64,000 nt of DNA. It comes from Straminergon stramineum (lineage: Eukaryota; Streptophyta; Bryopsida; Hypnales; Calliergonaceae). Of this stretch, positions 1 through 10,707 are shown piece after piece. Within the stretch, counting starts at the first letter, position 1, and every line of letters starts with the position of its first letter. Location: contig OY987264.1 of assembly GCA_963920665.1 (NCBI GenBank), forward strand, positions 27,570,906 through 27,634,905. The letters are read 5' to 3'. Below the pieces are notes generated by a model. The model was not told where the DNA came from. It did not search any database and saw only the letters and a program-made list of their open reading frames with translations. The position numbers and the translations under genes are program-made.

Positions 1-61
1 CATCAAATCTAGTTTTGATGCTTCCAAAAGTTTCGTCCTAAATTTTTTTTTCTCAAACTTT

Positions 62-420
62 GGCTTTTAGTCCTTCATTGCATACACATATACTTTACGA
101 TGAACTCTAATAGATTTTTTTTTCTTCATTTTCCAATCAAACACTGACCCTAAATGGTTATTTTAAGAGTTCCAATCAAGGTTGAGCAAGGCACATCCCC
201 TTTCAAGGTGCTCATACCATTCATTGCAGCTCTTGGTTCATCATCGCACACACACTTTACAATTAACTCTAATTACTTTTTTCTTTTTTTTCTTTTCCCC
301 CCCTTTTTTCTTCATTTTGCAACCAAACACTACCCCTCCAAATAGTTCTTCTGAAAGTTCCAATCAAGGTTGACCAAGACACATCCCCTTTTAAGATGCT
401 CGTACCGTTCATTATGGCTT
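62..420. repeat. Diverged tandem duplication, about 188-bp unit
   Basis: Two adjacent, clearly related copies run from about 62 to 236 and 237 to 420. Landmarks recur in the same order about 188 bp apart: 'actttac...aactctaat', then 'tcttcatttt', then 'ccaatcaaggttga' (172 and 360), then 'acatcccctttcaag'. The second copy has an expanded T/C tract near 270-310. No coding potential is convincing here; the short ORFs across it are chance. Confidence 0.7.
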
Positions 421-456
421 AAAGTGAGTGAGCCCCTCTTCTATCCATGAATTTGG

Positions 457-793
457 CATCACAAAGTTTAAAACTTGCGATTTGTCAACAATTATCATGT
501 GGTTATCATTGTTTCATGGGTTTGTATGTTAATATACAATTTAGCGCATCATTACGATGCATTACTCTACAATTTATCACATTGTTACGATGCATTACTT
601 GCGATTGAAAGTAATACATTGTAATGATGCATTACTTGCGATTGAAAGTAATACATTGTAATGATGCATTACTTGCGATTGAAAATAATACATTGTAACG
701 ATGCACTAAATTATATATTAACATACGAACCCATGAAACAACGATAACCACATGATAACTGTTGACAAATTGTAGGTTCTAAACTTTGTGATG
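457..793. mobile_element. Foldback (MITE-like) element with internal tandem repeats
   Basis: Two arms of about 85 bp (457-543 and 709-793) are inverted copies of each other with a few mismatches. The outer ends read CATCACAAAGTTT and AAACTTTGTGATG. The centre holds three 37-bp tandem repeats. The layout is that of a non-autonomous foldback or MITE-type element. No target duplication could be fixed, so the superfamily is unknown. Confidence 0.75.
591..701 (+). repeat. Three 37-bp tandem repeats inside the foldback element
   Basis: Units start at 591, 628 and 665 and each begins tgcattacttgcgattgaaa. The third has a few substitutions, and a shorter diverged relative lies just upstream (558-590). 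They form the loop between the arms of the foldback element. Confidence 0.9.
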
Positions 794-1394
794 TAGTTCC
801 CTCCAAGTTGAAAGCCCTGTCCTGCCGTGCCACATTGCAGCTTGACTGACTCTTCCCGAGTAAGGTCCGTTTCTGTGGTGGTTTTTTCTGTCAAGGCTGG
901 TGGTGTTGCCAGCCCCTTCATGTGGTTTTCATCTGAGCTGAATCAGTCACATGGAGAATGTCAAACACCTCCTGGAGGAGGTGCCCGACTCAGGGGCCTC
1001 GGGAATTGCAACACAAGCAAAGCACATTAATAACGTACTGGACTCAATATATAATAAATAAATAAATATATTTTTGAACAAAGGAAACAGGGTTCTATTG
1101 CAGAGAAAAAAAAGAGTACAAACTCGCCAGCCAGAAGTGGCCTGGCAAGATGAGTAGTACTGGACTCAATATACGTTACACTGGAAAGTCACATAAGGTA
1201 CGAGGTTCACAAAGCGCCCATCTAAGAGCTGAAACTGAATTTTGGGGAGGTGAAACTTATTGAAATATTTTTCAGTAAATTTTTCTTGAAAGACAAGAGG
1301 AATTGACATCTAACCCAAATCGTTTCATATTTTTTGGAGCTTTGTAGAATTAGTTATGAATTTTTGAAGTCGAAATGGCATAGGGCTGTAAAAC
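794..1394. other. No gene recognised
   Basis: Mixed-composition DNA with no recognisable gene. Short overlapping ORFs near 720-1030 on both strands lack any domain. The phrase 'aagtggcctggc' occurs at about 1135 and again at about 2106, in similar surroundings, suggesting a small dispersed repeat. Confidence 0.4.
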
Positions 1395-1485
1395 CGCACA
1401 CCTCCTCAAATGTACACTGATGGTACATCCCTGTAAAGATGAAAAAACCCCATGTACACAGAGTCTACATTTGAGGAGGTGTGCG
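1395..1485. repeat. Perfect 20-bp inverted repeat (hairpin)
   Basis: The arms cgcacacctcctcaaatgta (1395-1414) and its exact reverse complement (1466-1485) are separated by 51 nt. Weaker pairing extends outward into ggctgtaaaa / ttttaaaccc. This could be a very small foldback element. Confidence 0.8.
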
Positions 1486-3621
1486 ATTTTAAACCCTGTG
1501 CGGATTTCGAGGCTCCTACCTTACAACCACAACCATGCGCGCAGGCAGGCAGAAGAAATTAAATTTAACATAAAGTTTCTTGCAGTAAAGGTCACCCTTT
1601 ATTTGTGTCCAAAAAAAAATTTTAAATAAAAAAAATAAACATAAAGTAAAGTAAAGGTACGGTAGTTAAAATGAAACTGATGAGAGTCTGTCTGGCAGCA
1701 AATGAATCCCCAAACTGGCTAGATTTTGCTCAGTCGCTACTTAATTTTTTTCATGCCCTCAGTGTTTCAATTCAAAAAAACTCTTCCAAAAATGAACATT
1801 TGACTAATTTTCCTGAATCCATTCTAGGATCGCTGCTGTCCTGTCCACGGGCACTTGTGGTAACTTAGGCCTGTATTTTTAGGCTCATAGATTTGTGCCA
1901 CAGATTTGCAAATTTCTCAGCATTAACTTACTGCATATAATCAGTCAAAACTCAAAAGTAGACAGGAAGTCAAATAATTTTCAGTTCAGTGCAATTTTTT
2001 TTACCATTTGTCCATACTGTCCATACCAATTTTTTTTCATTTTTTTTGGAGGCAAATGAAACAGAATTCCATTGCCAGAAAGACAGGAAAACAAAACATC
2101 AGAAGCAAGTGGCCTGGCCTGGTGGGAGAACAGGACAGAGACAGCATACTGATTTCTTTTGTTGCCATGTGCTTTGGTACTTGTAAGTGAAACACTTTAA
2201 CTTATCAAAAAGAGATAGAGAAAGATAATAATTTGAGTTTAGGTTATGTTTCCACTTTCAAAGTGTCAAAACATAAAGTTTCCTTCCATGTGTTTCAATA
2301 ACAAACAAACAAAAAGCACACAAACTTTCTGTCATACGTACAATTAGAGCTCGAACATATGTTCAACGTGACATTCAATGTAACATAACATTCAATGTAA
2401 CATAACATTCAATGTTGGTTGCTCTCCTTTTGCTCTCCCCCAATCAAAAAGTGGAAGCCCCCAACTACTGTTGCAACTTCCCAGTTAGCCAATGACTCTT
2501 TTGTAAATGAAATGAAATTCACTCCCAGGAATCCAAGGAGAGATTATTCCAATCTCTCCAGGGAGGGAATGGTTTAGGCTGGTTAACAATGTAAGTTATG
2601 GAATCGAAGGCACGAATCTTGTTTCAAAACACAACCCAATGCATACGAGGAATTGGTAGTTCAGTTGGAATCTGTGTCTCCAAACTAGCCGGGCGGTTGT
2701 CAACATTTGCATGCGTGCTAGCATGGCTTTGATCCATTCATGTGGAGTGTAATAAGGCAATCAGTTTGGGAGAGGTGGAAAAAAATTATAATTTTTTTTA
2801 GGACCACACATTTCTTCAAGTTGAGTGTCAAGATAAAGTAATGACAATCAGAAGCATCCAAATATTAAGCATTTAGTCTACACTGAAAGCACCCAAAACT
2901 GTCTAAATAAGCAATTCCACATAGATGGAGGTAAGTTACCTTTTCCTAAAATAGTATTTTTGTAGTATCAGTAATTGAGAATCATGAATTTTTTTTTAAA
3001 AAAAGTAGATTTTTTGGATATGGCATATAATTTCTATGAATTTTCAAAGTGGAAGCTCACTAGACCATTGAAACCGTCATATAGGTGGATCTAAAATAAA
3101 AATTAGACAAAAGTTTGCAGTTAACCAATCATAGTTAAGCATGCAAACAATTGAGTGATGCTTTTCAAGAAAACTTTAATGGAAGTCTAGGGACCGTTTA
3201 ATGGGAATCTAGGATACATGAATGAGTACAAGGACGAAAATGGGTATTTTTACCTTAGTACTAATCATTAAATTGTCTCAATTTTCATTGCATCTTGTTG
3301 ATCATGACAGAGAAGATTCTAGATTTTTTTAGCATACATTTTTTAGCATTATAATAGGAGTGAATTTTGATTTTTGAAAGTCTTGACTATAGGTTTTATT
3401 ACACAATGTCAACTTTAAGTTTTATGTTCAAATGGTATACATTTTAGGCTAGAATTTGCAGGAGCCAATTTTACAACAAGGTTAAAGTTAGTTTTAATTA
3501 CCTAATTCTATGTAGGCAAAGGTTAAAGGTTGTATGAATCTCATTGACCATTGCAAAACTAAATCAATCTACATTTAGACCAAGAAGATATTTGAACTTT
3601 GAAAGGAGAAAAATAACCTCA
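1486..3621. other. Intergenic DNA, no gene recognised
   Basis: AT-rich sequence without a supported gene or RNA. The only structure seen is a 17-bp tandem repeat (acattcaatgtaacata, starting 2371, 2388 and 2405). Short ORFs of about 60 codons show no family features. Confidence 0.4.
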
Positions 3622-4552
3622 TTAACCCCTAAAGGACCAAGGTGTTTTTTTGGCAATAGAGAAATTTTAGGCAGGTACGTGTGACTAGAGATTTCCATGT
3701 TTTTGGCCCAAACTTTAAGAGAAGGTGTGGATGAAGAATATCTTTCATGTGCACCAAATTTTAGGACATTTGGAAATGTAAATCAAAAGTTATGGTCTAA
3801 TATGTAGTTTGTTTCTCAACTCAAGCAATCCAAACAAATTTGAAAAATCACTTTTTTCAAAAATAAAAAATGGAGATTGTTTTCTTGGATTTATATATAT
3901 GTAGAAAGCTTTGAATCCTTCCATTTTGATCAATAAGTCAAAAGTTATGAGATGTTTTAGTTTGCAGGCACTCATGGATTCTCTACTCTAAAATAAACTT
4001 TGAAGTCCTTTATCTTACTCCATTTTCAATATTTTCGGAAAAAAATAAAATCATAGGTTGTAGATTGTTTATTACGACATTACACAACCATTGGGATTGG
4101 CATTTTTCAATTCCATTAAATAAATTGTTAAAAATTTACTAATTTGAATCATTCTCTACATTTGTCTACCTATAATTTTTTTCCTATATATTTCACAATT
4201 CCAAATGATTTGAAAACTTTCAAGCATGTATCCAACTTGCCTTGAAGAATGAATCCAAAGAAGCACCACCATTTTAGACATTTTTTCATACAAATGTGAC
4301 CTTGTGAAGTGCAGCTGCCCGGTTTTTGGCAAGGCCAAAAAAAGTAATTTTGTCACTTCAAATGCTAATATCTTGCAATCTACAAGGTGGGAATTTCTGA
4401 ATTTTTTCCATACTTCTCAATCTAGCATACTCCAAGATCCTATGGTTACATGTGTCCAAAAATGATATTTTTCAAAATTTGGTACTTGTATTAGAAATGA
4501 TTCGTTTTGAGAGTTTTTGGTGATAACATAGTCAAGGAACTTTAGGGGCTAA
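3622..4552. mobile_element. TTAA-type inverted-repeat element, copy A (full length)
   Basis: The left end reads TTAACCCCTAAAGGACCAAG and the right end TTTAGGGGCTAA, an inverted terminal repeat with one substitution. Copy B at 53269-54201 is nearly the same length (933 bp) and can be followed collinearly over the whole element. Shared landmarks are 'gaaagctttgaatc', 'ctactctaaaataaactttg', 'accattgggatt', 'aacttgccttgaagaatgaa' and 'gtgaagtgcagctgccc'. No transposase ORF is present, so this copy is non-autonomous. Confidence 0.8.
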
Positions 4553-6177
4553 ATAATATATATAGATTAATATGATTTATTAAGCATTACCATAAAATGT
4601 ATTGATTGTAGTTTGAAATTATAATTTGTTAAAAAATTCTCTAGTTTTTGAGTTAGATTTTATAAAAGTTCTATAATACAATATAGTGCAAATATGTTGA
4701 TTAATTTTCTATACATCAAATAATCTAGAATCATGCTTAATCAACATTTGTGGAAAAAAATTACAAATATAAGAAAATCCTTTATGGTTAAAAGGTTTGC
4801 AACTTGTAATCTATTTCTATCCTAGTGTTTTTGGACATTGGTTATTCTAGATATGTAAGACACACATGTATCTATTATAGATATCTACTAAATATCTATA
4901 GGAGATTTGACACTGCCTTTTAAAAATTTTAATATAAGTGGAAAAAGTTGATTTGACATTTAATTTATAAAATTTGACATCTTACAAAGCAAGTTGGGCA
5001 TACAAGTTGGTGTACTAGTTGCAAAACTATGCTTCCAAAAAAATCATTCACATTAGATCAATATCTCCATTAATTCTACTAGCTCTTATTCTTCTTGGTA
5101 CTATAATAGAAAATAATGAGAGATCTCTACACTATTGCACTTGGGGGTAGCAACTTATAGGAACATTTGTTGAAAACATTCATGGAAGAAGTTCTTAATT
5201 TCTTAGGCCCTAAAGTGAAGTAATTGTCAATAATTCTTAAAATATGTGTTCTACAATTTTTACTATCATGATTAATACACCTTTTTATCCTATTTGAGAG
5301 GGTGCAAAATTAGTGTGATTAACTACTTATTTGTAGTTGAAATTAATAAATTACAATAATATATTTTAGAGTACTGGGATAAATTATCAAGAACAAGATA
5401 AATCAAAGTAGTTGAGTTCATAGGGTAAGAACTACGAACCTTACTTTAAAGGACTAAAGAACCCACTTTGGATTTTTTGAAAACTCCTCTAGGCTCTATT
5501 GATGTCATAATTTGGAATTTCAACATGAGTTTTTTGAGGTGAATGCCAATTATCCTAATCTACATGTGAAATTTGGTTTCACCTCATTTCAGAAAAATAT
5601 TGCAAAAGTTAGAAGATATTTTTTGAATTTGATGTCAAACCAGACAACTTCAAATATATTTATAATGGATAAATAATTTTCTTTGATTGTATAGATTCAT
5701 ACCTATACAAAAACATTTGAAACATTCAATTCAAAATAATCAAACAAAAGTTATGAAGAGTTATCTTTTACATACAATGAAGTCCCTTTCCCATATCGTC
5801 AATTTGAATTGCACAATTTTTTCAGATTGAAACTTTGCCATCAATGTCAAATACAATACTCATAGAATAGAATATATGATATACATACATATATAGAATA
5901 TATACATATTTGATAGATGGGATACAAATACATACAAATATATGGTATATGGCATATAAATGTGGATATTGATATGGGATATGGTGCTAATATCCCATAT
6001 TGATTGGGGCGACAATGATTTTAAATATATATATATACACACGTAAGGGGGGTACAAATTGAATTTCACAAGCACATTGTGATTGCCAATTAATTAATTG
6101 GAAGATTGTGTCACTATGTACCTAGAAAATGTAGGAGGAGAATGTTCATTTATTTCCAAATTTGTTGGCTCTACTAA
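4553..6177. other. AT-rich intergenic DNA
   Basis: No gene recognised. Around 5866-6050 the sequence is TA-rich and microsatellite-like, with a short hairpin (atatgggatat / atatcccatat near 5975-6000). Confidence 0.4.
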
Positions 6178-6424
6178 GAGCATCCCCATGCCAATGGATG
6201 TCTAGCATGCGGTTCTGAAGTGTTTGGCCTCTATGCTCCCCTCTTGCTCCACGGTCGACAAGCCAGAAAGGAGCACGAAGTAGGAGACGTAATTGAAGGG
6301 TAGTTTCTTTTCTAAATTTTTTTATTAAAAGAGTTTATAATATCAATTCATTGAGTACAGGTTTTATCATCCACCCCCCTAATTGCTGGTTTGACATTCT
6401 TATTTGAATTTGAGTAACTATTTA

Positions 6425-7634
6425 AGAAGGGAAGCTCATTATATACACATGGGGTGGTAAGAGATAGGAAATAAGACAACCAATGTGGGATATGTCAATG
6501 AGAATTAGTAGGAGCTTCAACCACTCATTGTTAAATCAAAAGTTGGAATTGTGTTTGAAATAAAATTTTAGACCTCATTTAGGCATAGTAAAATAATTTT
6601 TTTCTTAAAAACTTTGAACTAGTAAAAGATGTTAAATTAAATTAAATTTCATCTCCAAAAATACGTTTGAGATTTAGACCTTCCAATCAAAAGTTATGGA
6701 CAAATTTAACCCCTAAAGGACTAGGGGTGTTTGAGCAAAGCTCTTGTTTTCTGCACTAGCTCTTGTAACAAGCATAATTTCTCAAATGTGAGATATGATT
6801 TTGATGATTGCCACCATTGAAATGAAAGAAGACTTATGTAGCTTTCCTATGAAAAAAAGATCAACAAAATCACACAATTTTTGAGAAAATGCCACCATTG
6901 ACAAAATTGATGAAAGATATCCAATTCGGCGGAACTTTGCACATGCGCTGAAATTGGAATGTTGAAATCGGAATGCTCTAGAGTGATCCGAAAACTCTGA
7001 TTTTTTTTCCACAAGTACATATCATCATGATTTAGGTGTGTAATTTTTTTTCAAATCATTTTGAGGTGTGGAAAAAAAGATATGAGCACGTGAAGTGATA
7101 GCCTAGAGTAATTTTCCTAATCTCAAAAAATTCACCAAAAATCGCTCACTCAATCATTTCTTGATCGGATTGTATTGATGGATTCAGCAAAAAAAATCAT
7201 CTAGGGTCTCTTTGTTGGTCACGGACTATTAGTGAGGTTCACATTCCGAATTTTGTACAAATGTAGTTGCAAAAGCCATGTGGTGGCCTTATGGTCCTTT
7301 AGGGGTTAAGAGAGGGTTTGGAAGGGATTTTTTTTGACATTTTCAAACAACCTGGCTTTGAATTTTGTGCATAACTTTTAATTGGAGGCTTGAAATCTCA
7401 AACGGATTTTTGGGGATGAAATTTAACTTGATTTAAAAACTTTTACTAGTTTAAAATTTTAAGAAAAAAGTTATTCCACTATACCTAAATAAGGTGTGAA
7501 ATTTTACTTCAAACACAATTCCAACTTTTGATTTAACAATGAGTGGTTGAAGCTCCTACTAATTCTAATTGACATATCCCACATTGGTTGTCCTATCTCC
7601 TACCACCCCATGTGTATATGATGAGATTTCCTTC
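6425..7634. repeat. Large inverted repeat, about 270-bp arms
   Basis: The left arm (about 6425-6705) and right arm (about 7370-7634) are inverted copies. Shared landmarks include 'tatacacatggggtggta', 'accaatgtgggatatgtcaa', 'gtaggagcttcaaccactca' and 'atcaaaagttggaattgtg'. The right arm carries about 60 extra bases next to the central element. The element at 6706-7309 forms the loop. Confidence 0.85.
6706..7309. mobile_element. TTAA-type inverted-repeat element, copy D
   Basis: The ends are perfect inverted repeats over 16 bp: TTAACCCCTAAAGGAC at the left, and the same sequence inverted at the right (ending 7309). At 604 bp it is shorter than copies A and B. No match between the flanking bases continues outside TTAA, consistent with TTAA itself being the duplicated target. 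It lies in the centre of the large inverted repeat. Confidence 0.75.
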
Positions 7635-8002
7635 TCTCCCTATGATTCGAATCCAATTTATTTGGAATGTCTCTGATATCATTTTCGACACCTACGAGTT
7701 TATTTTGAATGACTTCGAGTTCAATTTGAATAAGTTTGAATTCAATTTGAGTTTAGTTTCAAATGATACTAAGGCCATTGGGGGCCAACTAGGGGATCGG
7801 TAGCTTGAAGACTGGGCCAAAATTGAATGCTAGCCTCTTGGTGCGTCATGTTGAGGCCACACAATTTGCTAGGGCTTTCTTCATATTTTAGTGTGGCCGG
7901 TTGATATTTTCTACTTGGTATGCCTAGCATGGGGAAGAAAATCAGCCAAGATGCGCCACATTAGTGTGTTGAGCTTGTTTAGCGAGTTGGCGTGGAGATG
8001 CT

Positions 8003-8405
8003 TTAAGGGAGCTGACCCATTACTAATCACTAACCTAGTCTGGCAACATAGGGTGGAGTAATTCCAATCAGGAGGTGATTAGCAACCATTAATGCTAGCA
8101 CAGTTCCCGGGTAGTTGTGGTGCATTATGATTGGCTACAAGACTCTTAAAATTGGAACCAGATCTTGTTGGATTTTGCAACCAGCCCTTGGTTGAAAATA
8201 AGAAGATCCGTATGACCAATATGGGTAGAACAGAATCTTCAGCTTAAAAATTCGTAGTAATTATTTTTTGAGATAAAAAAATCTGAAAAATTATGAAAAC
8301 CTTATGAACTCTATTTCTGCTCATGGGAAAATTTCCCCACTGTTGAAACCTCCCTTGCAATATGTGTATTTGCTTAAGTAGTTAGGAATGGGTCAGCTCC
8401 CTTAA
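8003..8405. mobile_element. Second TTAA-bounded inverted-repeat element (E)
   Basis: Starts TTAA then GGGAGCTGACCCATTACTAA. Its right end is the inverted copy with one mismatch, followed by TTAA (8402-8405). The element is 403 bp and non-coding. Its terminal sequence differs from the CCCCTAAA family, so it is a separate family with the same apparent TTAA target. Its right TTAA is also the left TTAA of element C. Confidence 0.75.
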
Positions 8406-8929
8406 CCCCCAAAGTCCCAATGTCCCTATGGGGGACAAAATGGATTTTGGGTAGGTTCCTGTGAGCTCAATTTTTAGTGAATTTTTTTGAAACCTTTTCT
8501 TAAGATAGAAAAATTTATTAGCTTTGGGGGAATATAATTTTTATCCCAATTGGTGCTCAGGAGCAAAAGTTATGCCACAATAACCTCAAAATGGGGGAGA
8601 GCAAGCAACAAAAAAAATTTGTAAAAATGGAAATATTTTTTTTAATTATTTTATTCTCATAGATTATATTTTTGTCTAAATGGGAAGCTTTGATTCATCC
8701 CATTTGGATTAGTGATGTAAAAGATATAAAGTTTCTTGTTTTGTGGGCAATTGGAGCATCTTAAAAAAAAAAACCTTTTTCTTTCACTTTGAATGCTAAT
8801 ATCTTTCAATCCGTACGGTCAAACATCATAAAATTTTCACTACATGATCCAAGAAAAGTTTGATACAAGATCCTACGGTTAGATTCTAAAAAAAGTATTT
8901 TTTTCTCGCCTTGGGACTTTAGGGATTAA
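8402..8929. mobile_element. TTAA-type inverted-repeat element, copy C
   Basis: The left end TTAACCCCCAAAGTCCCAA and inverted right end TTAATCCCTAAAGTCCCAA differ at two positions. The right half contains 'gctaatatctttcaatc' and 'gatacaagatcctacggtta', which match the right halves of copies A and B. It therefore looks like an internally deleted relative (528 bp). No ORF. Confidence 0.75.
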
Positions 8930-10395
8930 GTACTTAAAATATTTGGATTGTAAGAGTTCTACCTGCTCCCCAAATCCAAAAATATGCCAAATCAGAGCAG
9001 GGCCTTCCTAGGTGAGGACCATAATGGACCATCAAATACAAATCACTTCTTAAAGGACATTCTATGATCAAACTTCAATCCTTTTCTACATTAAAGCTCA
9101 CCTTTAAAAATTTTGATTTTTTTCCTCATGAAATAATAAATATCCAAAAATTAACTTCATCTTTTCATAATCAAAATGAATTTTACATATTTTTTTTAAA
9201 GTAATTTATTTGTAAAAAGCATAGTAATTACAAAAATGCTTATAGTAGTATTAGTTTTTTTTCAAAAAAATCAGAGATTATAGGGATGAACATCATGGTG
9301 TGATTGGTGTATTCCTTGAGCTCACACTAAGAGAAATTTGATACAAAAAGTTCAAAAAGTGGTATACTTGAAACTTTCAAGATGCTACCTTCAAAGTGTC
9401 ACAAAAATTATATTATGAAAAATGTTGGAAAAAATTTTAAAACTAAAAAAAAAGTAGTAGTAGCTTATCAAAGCTATATTTTCTTAGCCAATGAGGTAAA
9501 AGACATTTAAAATCAGGAATTATATGAAGTTTTTTGTTTGGCTTTTTGCCTTGCCCCACTTGAGCTTTGTTTGTCCTTTAAGTGTTAAACAATTATATCC
9601 TAAATAAATAAAAGGAACTACAACAAACTTCACTAAAGGTGATTCCCCTTAAGTTACACTAACTTTTTACATCTTATTAATGAGGATCCTCCATCATTTT
9701 ACTATGAAATTTTCTTCACATTAGGTTTCTTTTAGGGTGGGTGGGTGGGGTGACATTTGCTCAAGAGCATCATTTTTTGAGGATTATTTGGAACATTATT
9801 GTGATTGAATTTTGACTACTTGAGACACACTTTGATAGTAAAAAACGGTGGCCATATAATATAGACCACAAAGATGTGCCCAATTAGACCCACCAATGGT
9901 CAAATTTTCTTGACATAGGATGTTGTTTGTAGGAGGGTGACATGTATTTGTTGAAGAGCATCATTTTTTGAAGATCATTTCAGAACATTATTGTAATTTA
10001 ATTCTGACTACTTTAGCCACACTATGATAGTAAAAAAGGGGTGGCCATATAATATAGACCACAAAGATGTGCCCAATTGCACCCACCGGGAGTCAAGTTT
10101 GTCAAATGGGGTCTTCTCTTCTTGTACATCTTTTTCCTTCCTCTACATGGCCAAGATTTTGACTACCAATAGTGCCACTACCTTTCAATTTGGGGGCTTT
10201 TTAATAATTGGTTTTTTCTTCCAGTTGAACCTGCTACAAGACTACAGGAAGTAGACAACGTTGTCGTCCGCAAATCCAAACACAAAGCCAAGTCAGAGCA
10301 GGGCCTTTACAGATGAGGCCCATGACCATCGATGAATGAGTAAGAAATCACCCGTGTAACTTAGTCGAAATCGGAAGTGCCAAAGGCTCCGATCT
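8930..10395. repeat. Region with direct repeats and a 192-bp tandem duplication
   Basis: Blocks at about 8966-9040 and 10265-10340 are direct copies sharing 'tcagagcagggcctt' and 'agatgaggcccat'-like text. Between them, about 9728-9905 and 9920-10098 form a tandem duplication of about 192 bp, sharing 'agagcatcattttttga' and 'ccatataatatagaccacaa'. The direct repeats could be remnants of the ends of an old element. No gene is recognised. Confidence 0.6.
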
Positions 10396-10437
10396 CCATC
10401 TCATCTCATCTGATCGCATCTCATCTCATCTCATCTC
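10396..10437 (+). repeat. TCATC pentanucleotide microsatellite
   Basis: About eight TCATC units with one interrupting variant (tgatcgcatc). Confidence 0.9.
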
Positions 10438-10457
10438 GCAAATGAACTGAAGGTCTC

Positions 10458-10707
10458 AAAATTGCGAATCAACTGAATATTGATACTCACCAAATTGAGT
10501 TGATGGAATAGAGTTGATTACTCACAATTTTGAGAAAATACTGGATGCTTTTTATTTGATCGAGGGTTCCTTTTTGTTATTTAGGGTTTAGGGTTTCCAA
10601 TATTTGTTACCCTTCTTTGTGTTTGGTTGAATCTACTAATGATGAGAATCAACTGAATATTGATCCTCACAATTTTGTGAGAATAAATTTCAGTTGATTC
10701 GCAATTT
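10458..10707. mobile_element. Small foldback element
   Basis: The arms aaattgcgaatcaactgaa (10458-10476) and its exact inverse (10689-10707) enclose about 210 bp. 'aatcaactgaatattgat' is also directly repeated at 10466 and 10647. Two plant telomere-type units (TTTAGGG, 10580-10596) lie inside. MITE-like and non-coding. Confidence 0.6.

Larger units (their letters stand above)
6178..8003. mobile_element. Possible Harbinger/Tourist-like element, host of nested insertions
   Basis: The left end GAGCATCCCCATGCCAA (6178-6194) matches the inverted right end TTGGCGTGGAGATGCTT (7987-8003) with three mismatches. Both sides are flanked by TAA (6175-6177 and 8004-8006), the size and type of target duplication made by PIF/Harbinger elements. 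No transposase is visible. Most of the interior is made of the foldback and TTAA-type sequences listed separately. The assignment rests on short ends only. Confidence 0.45.

Noticed and set aside
10580..10596. Telomeric repeat
   Set aside because: Only two TTTAGGG units; too short to mean a telomere or interstitial array.
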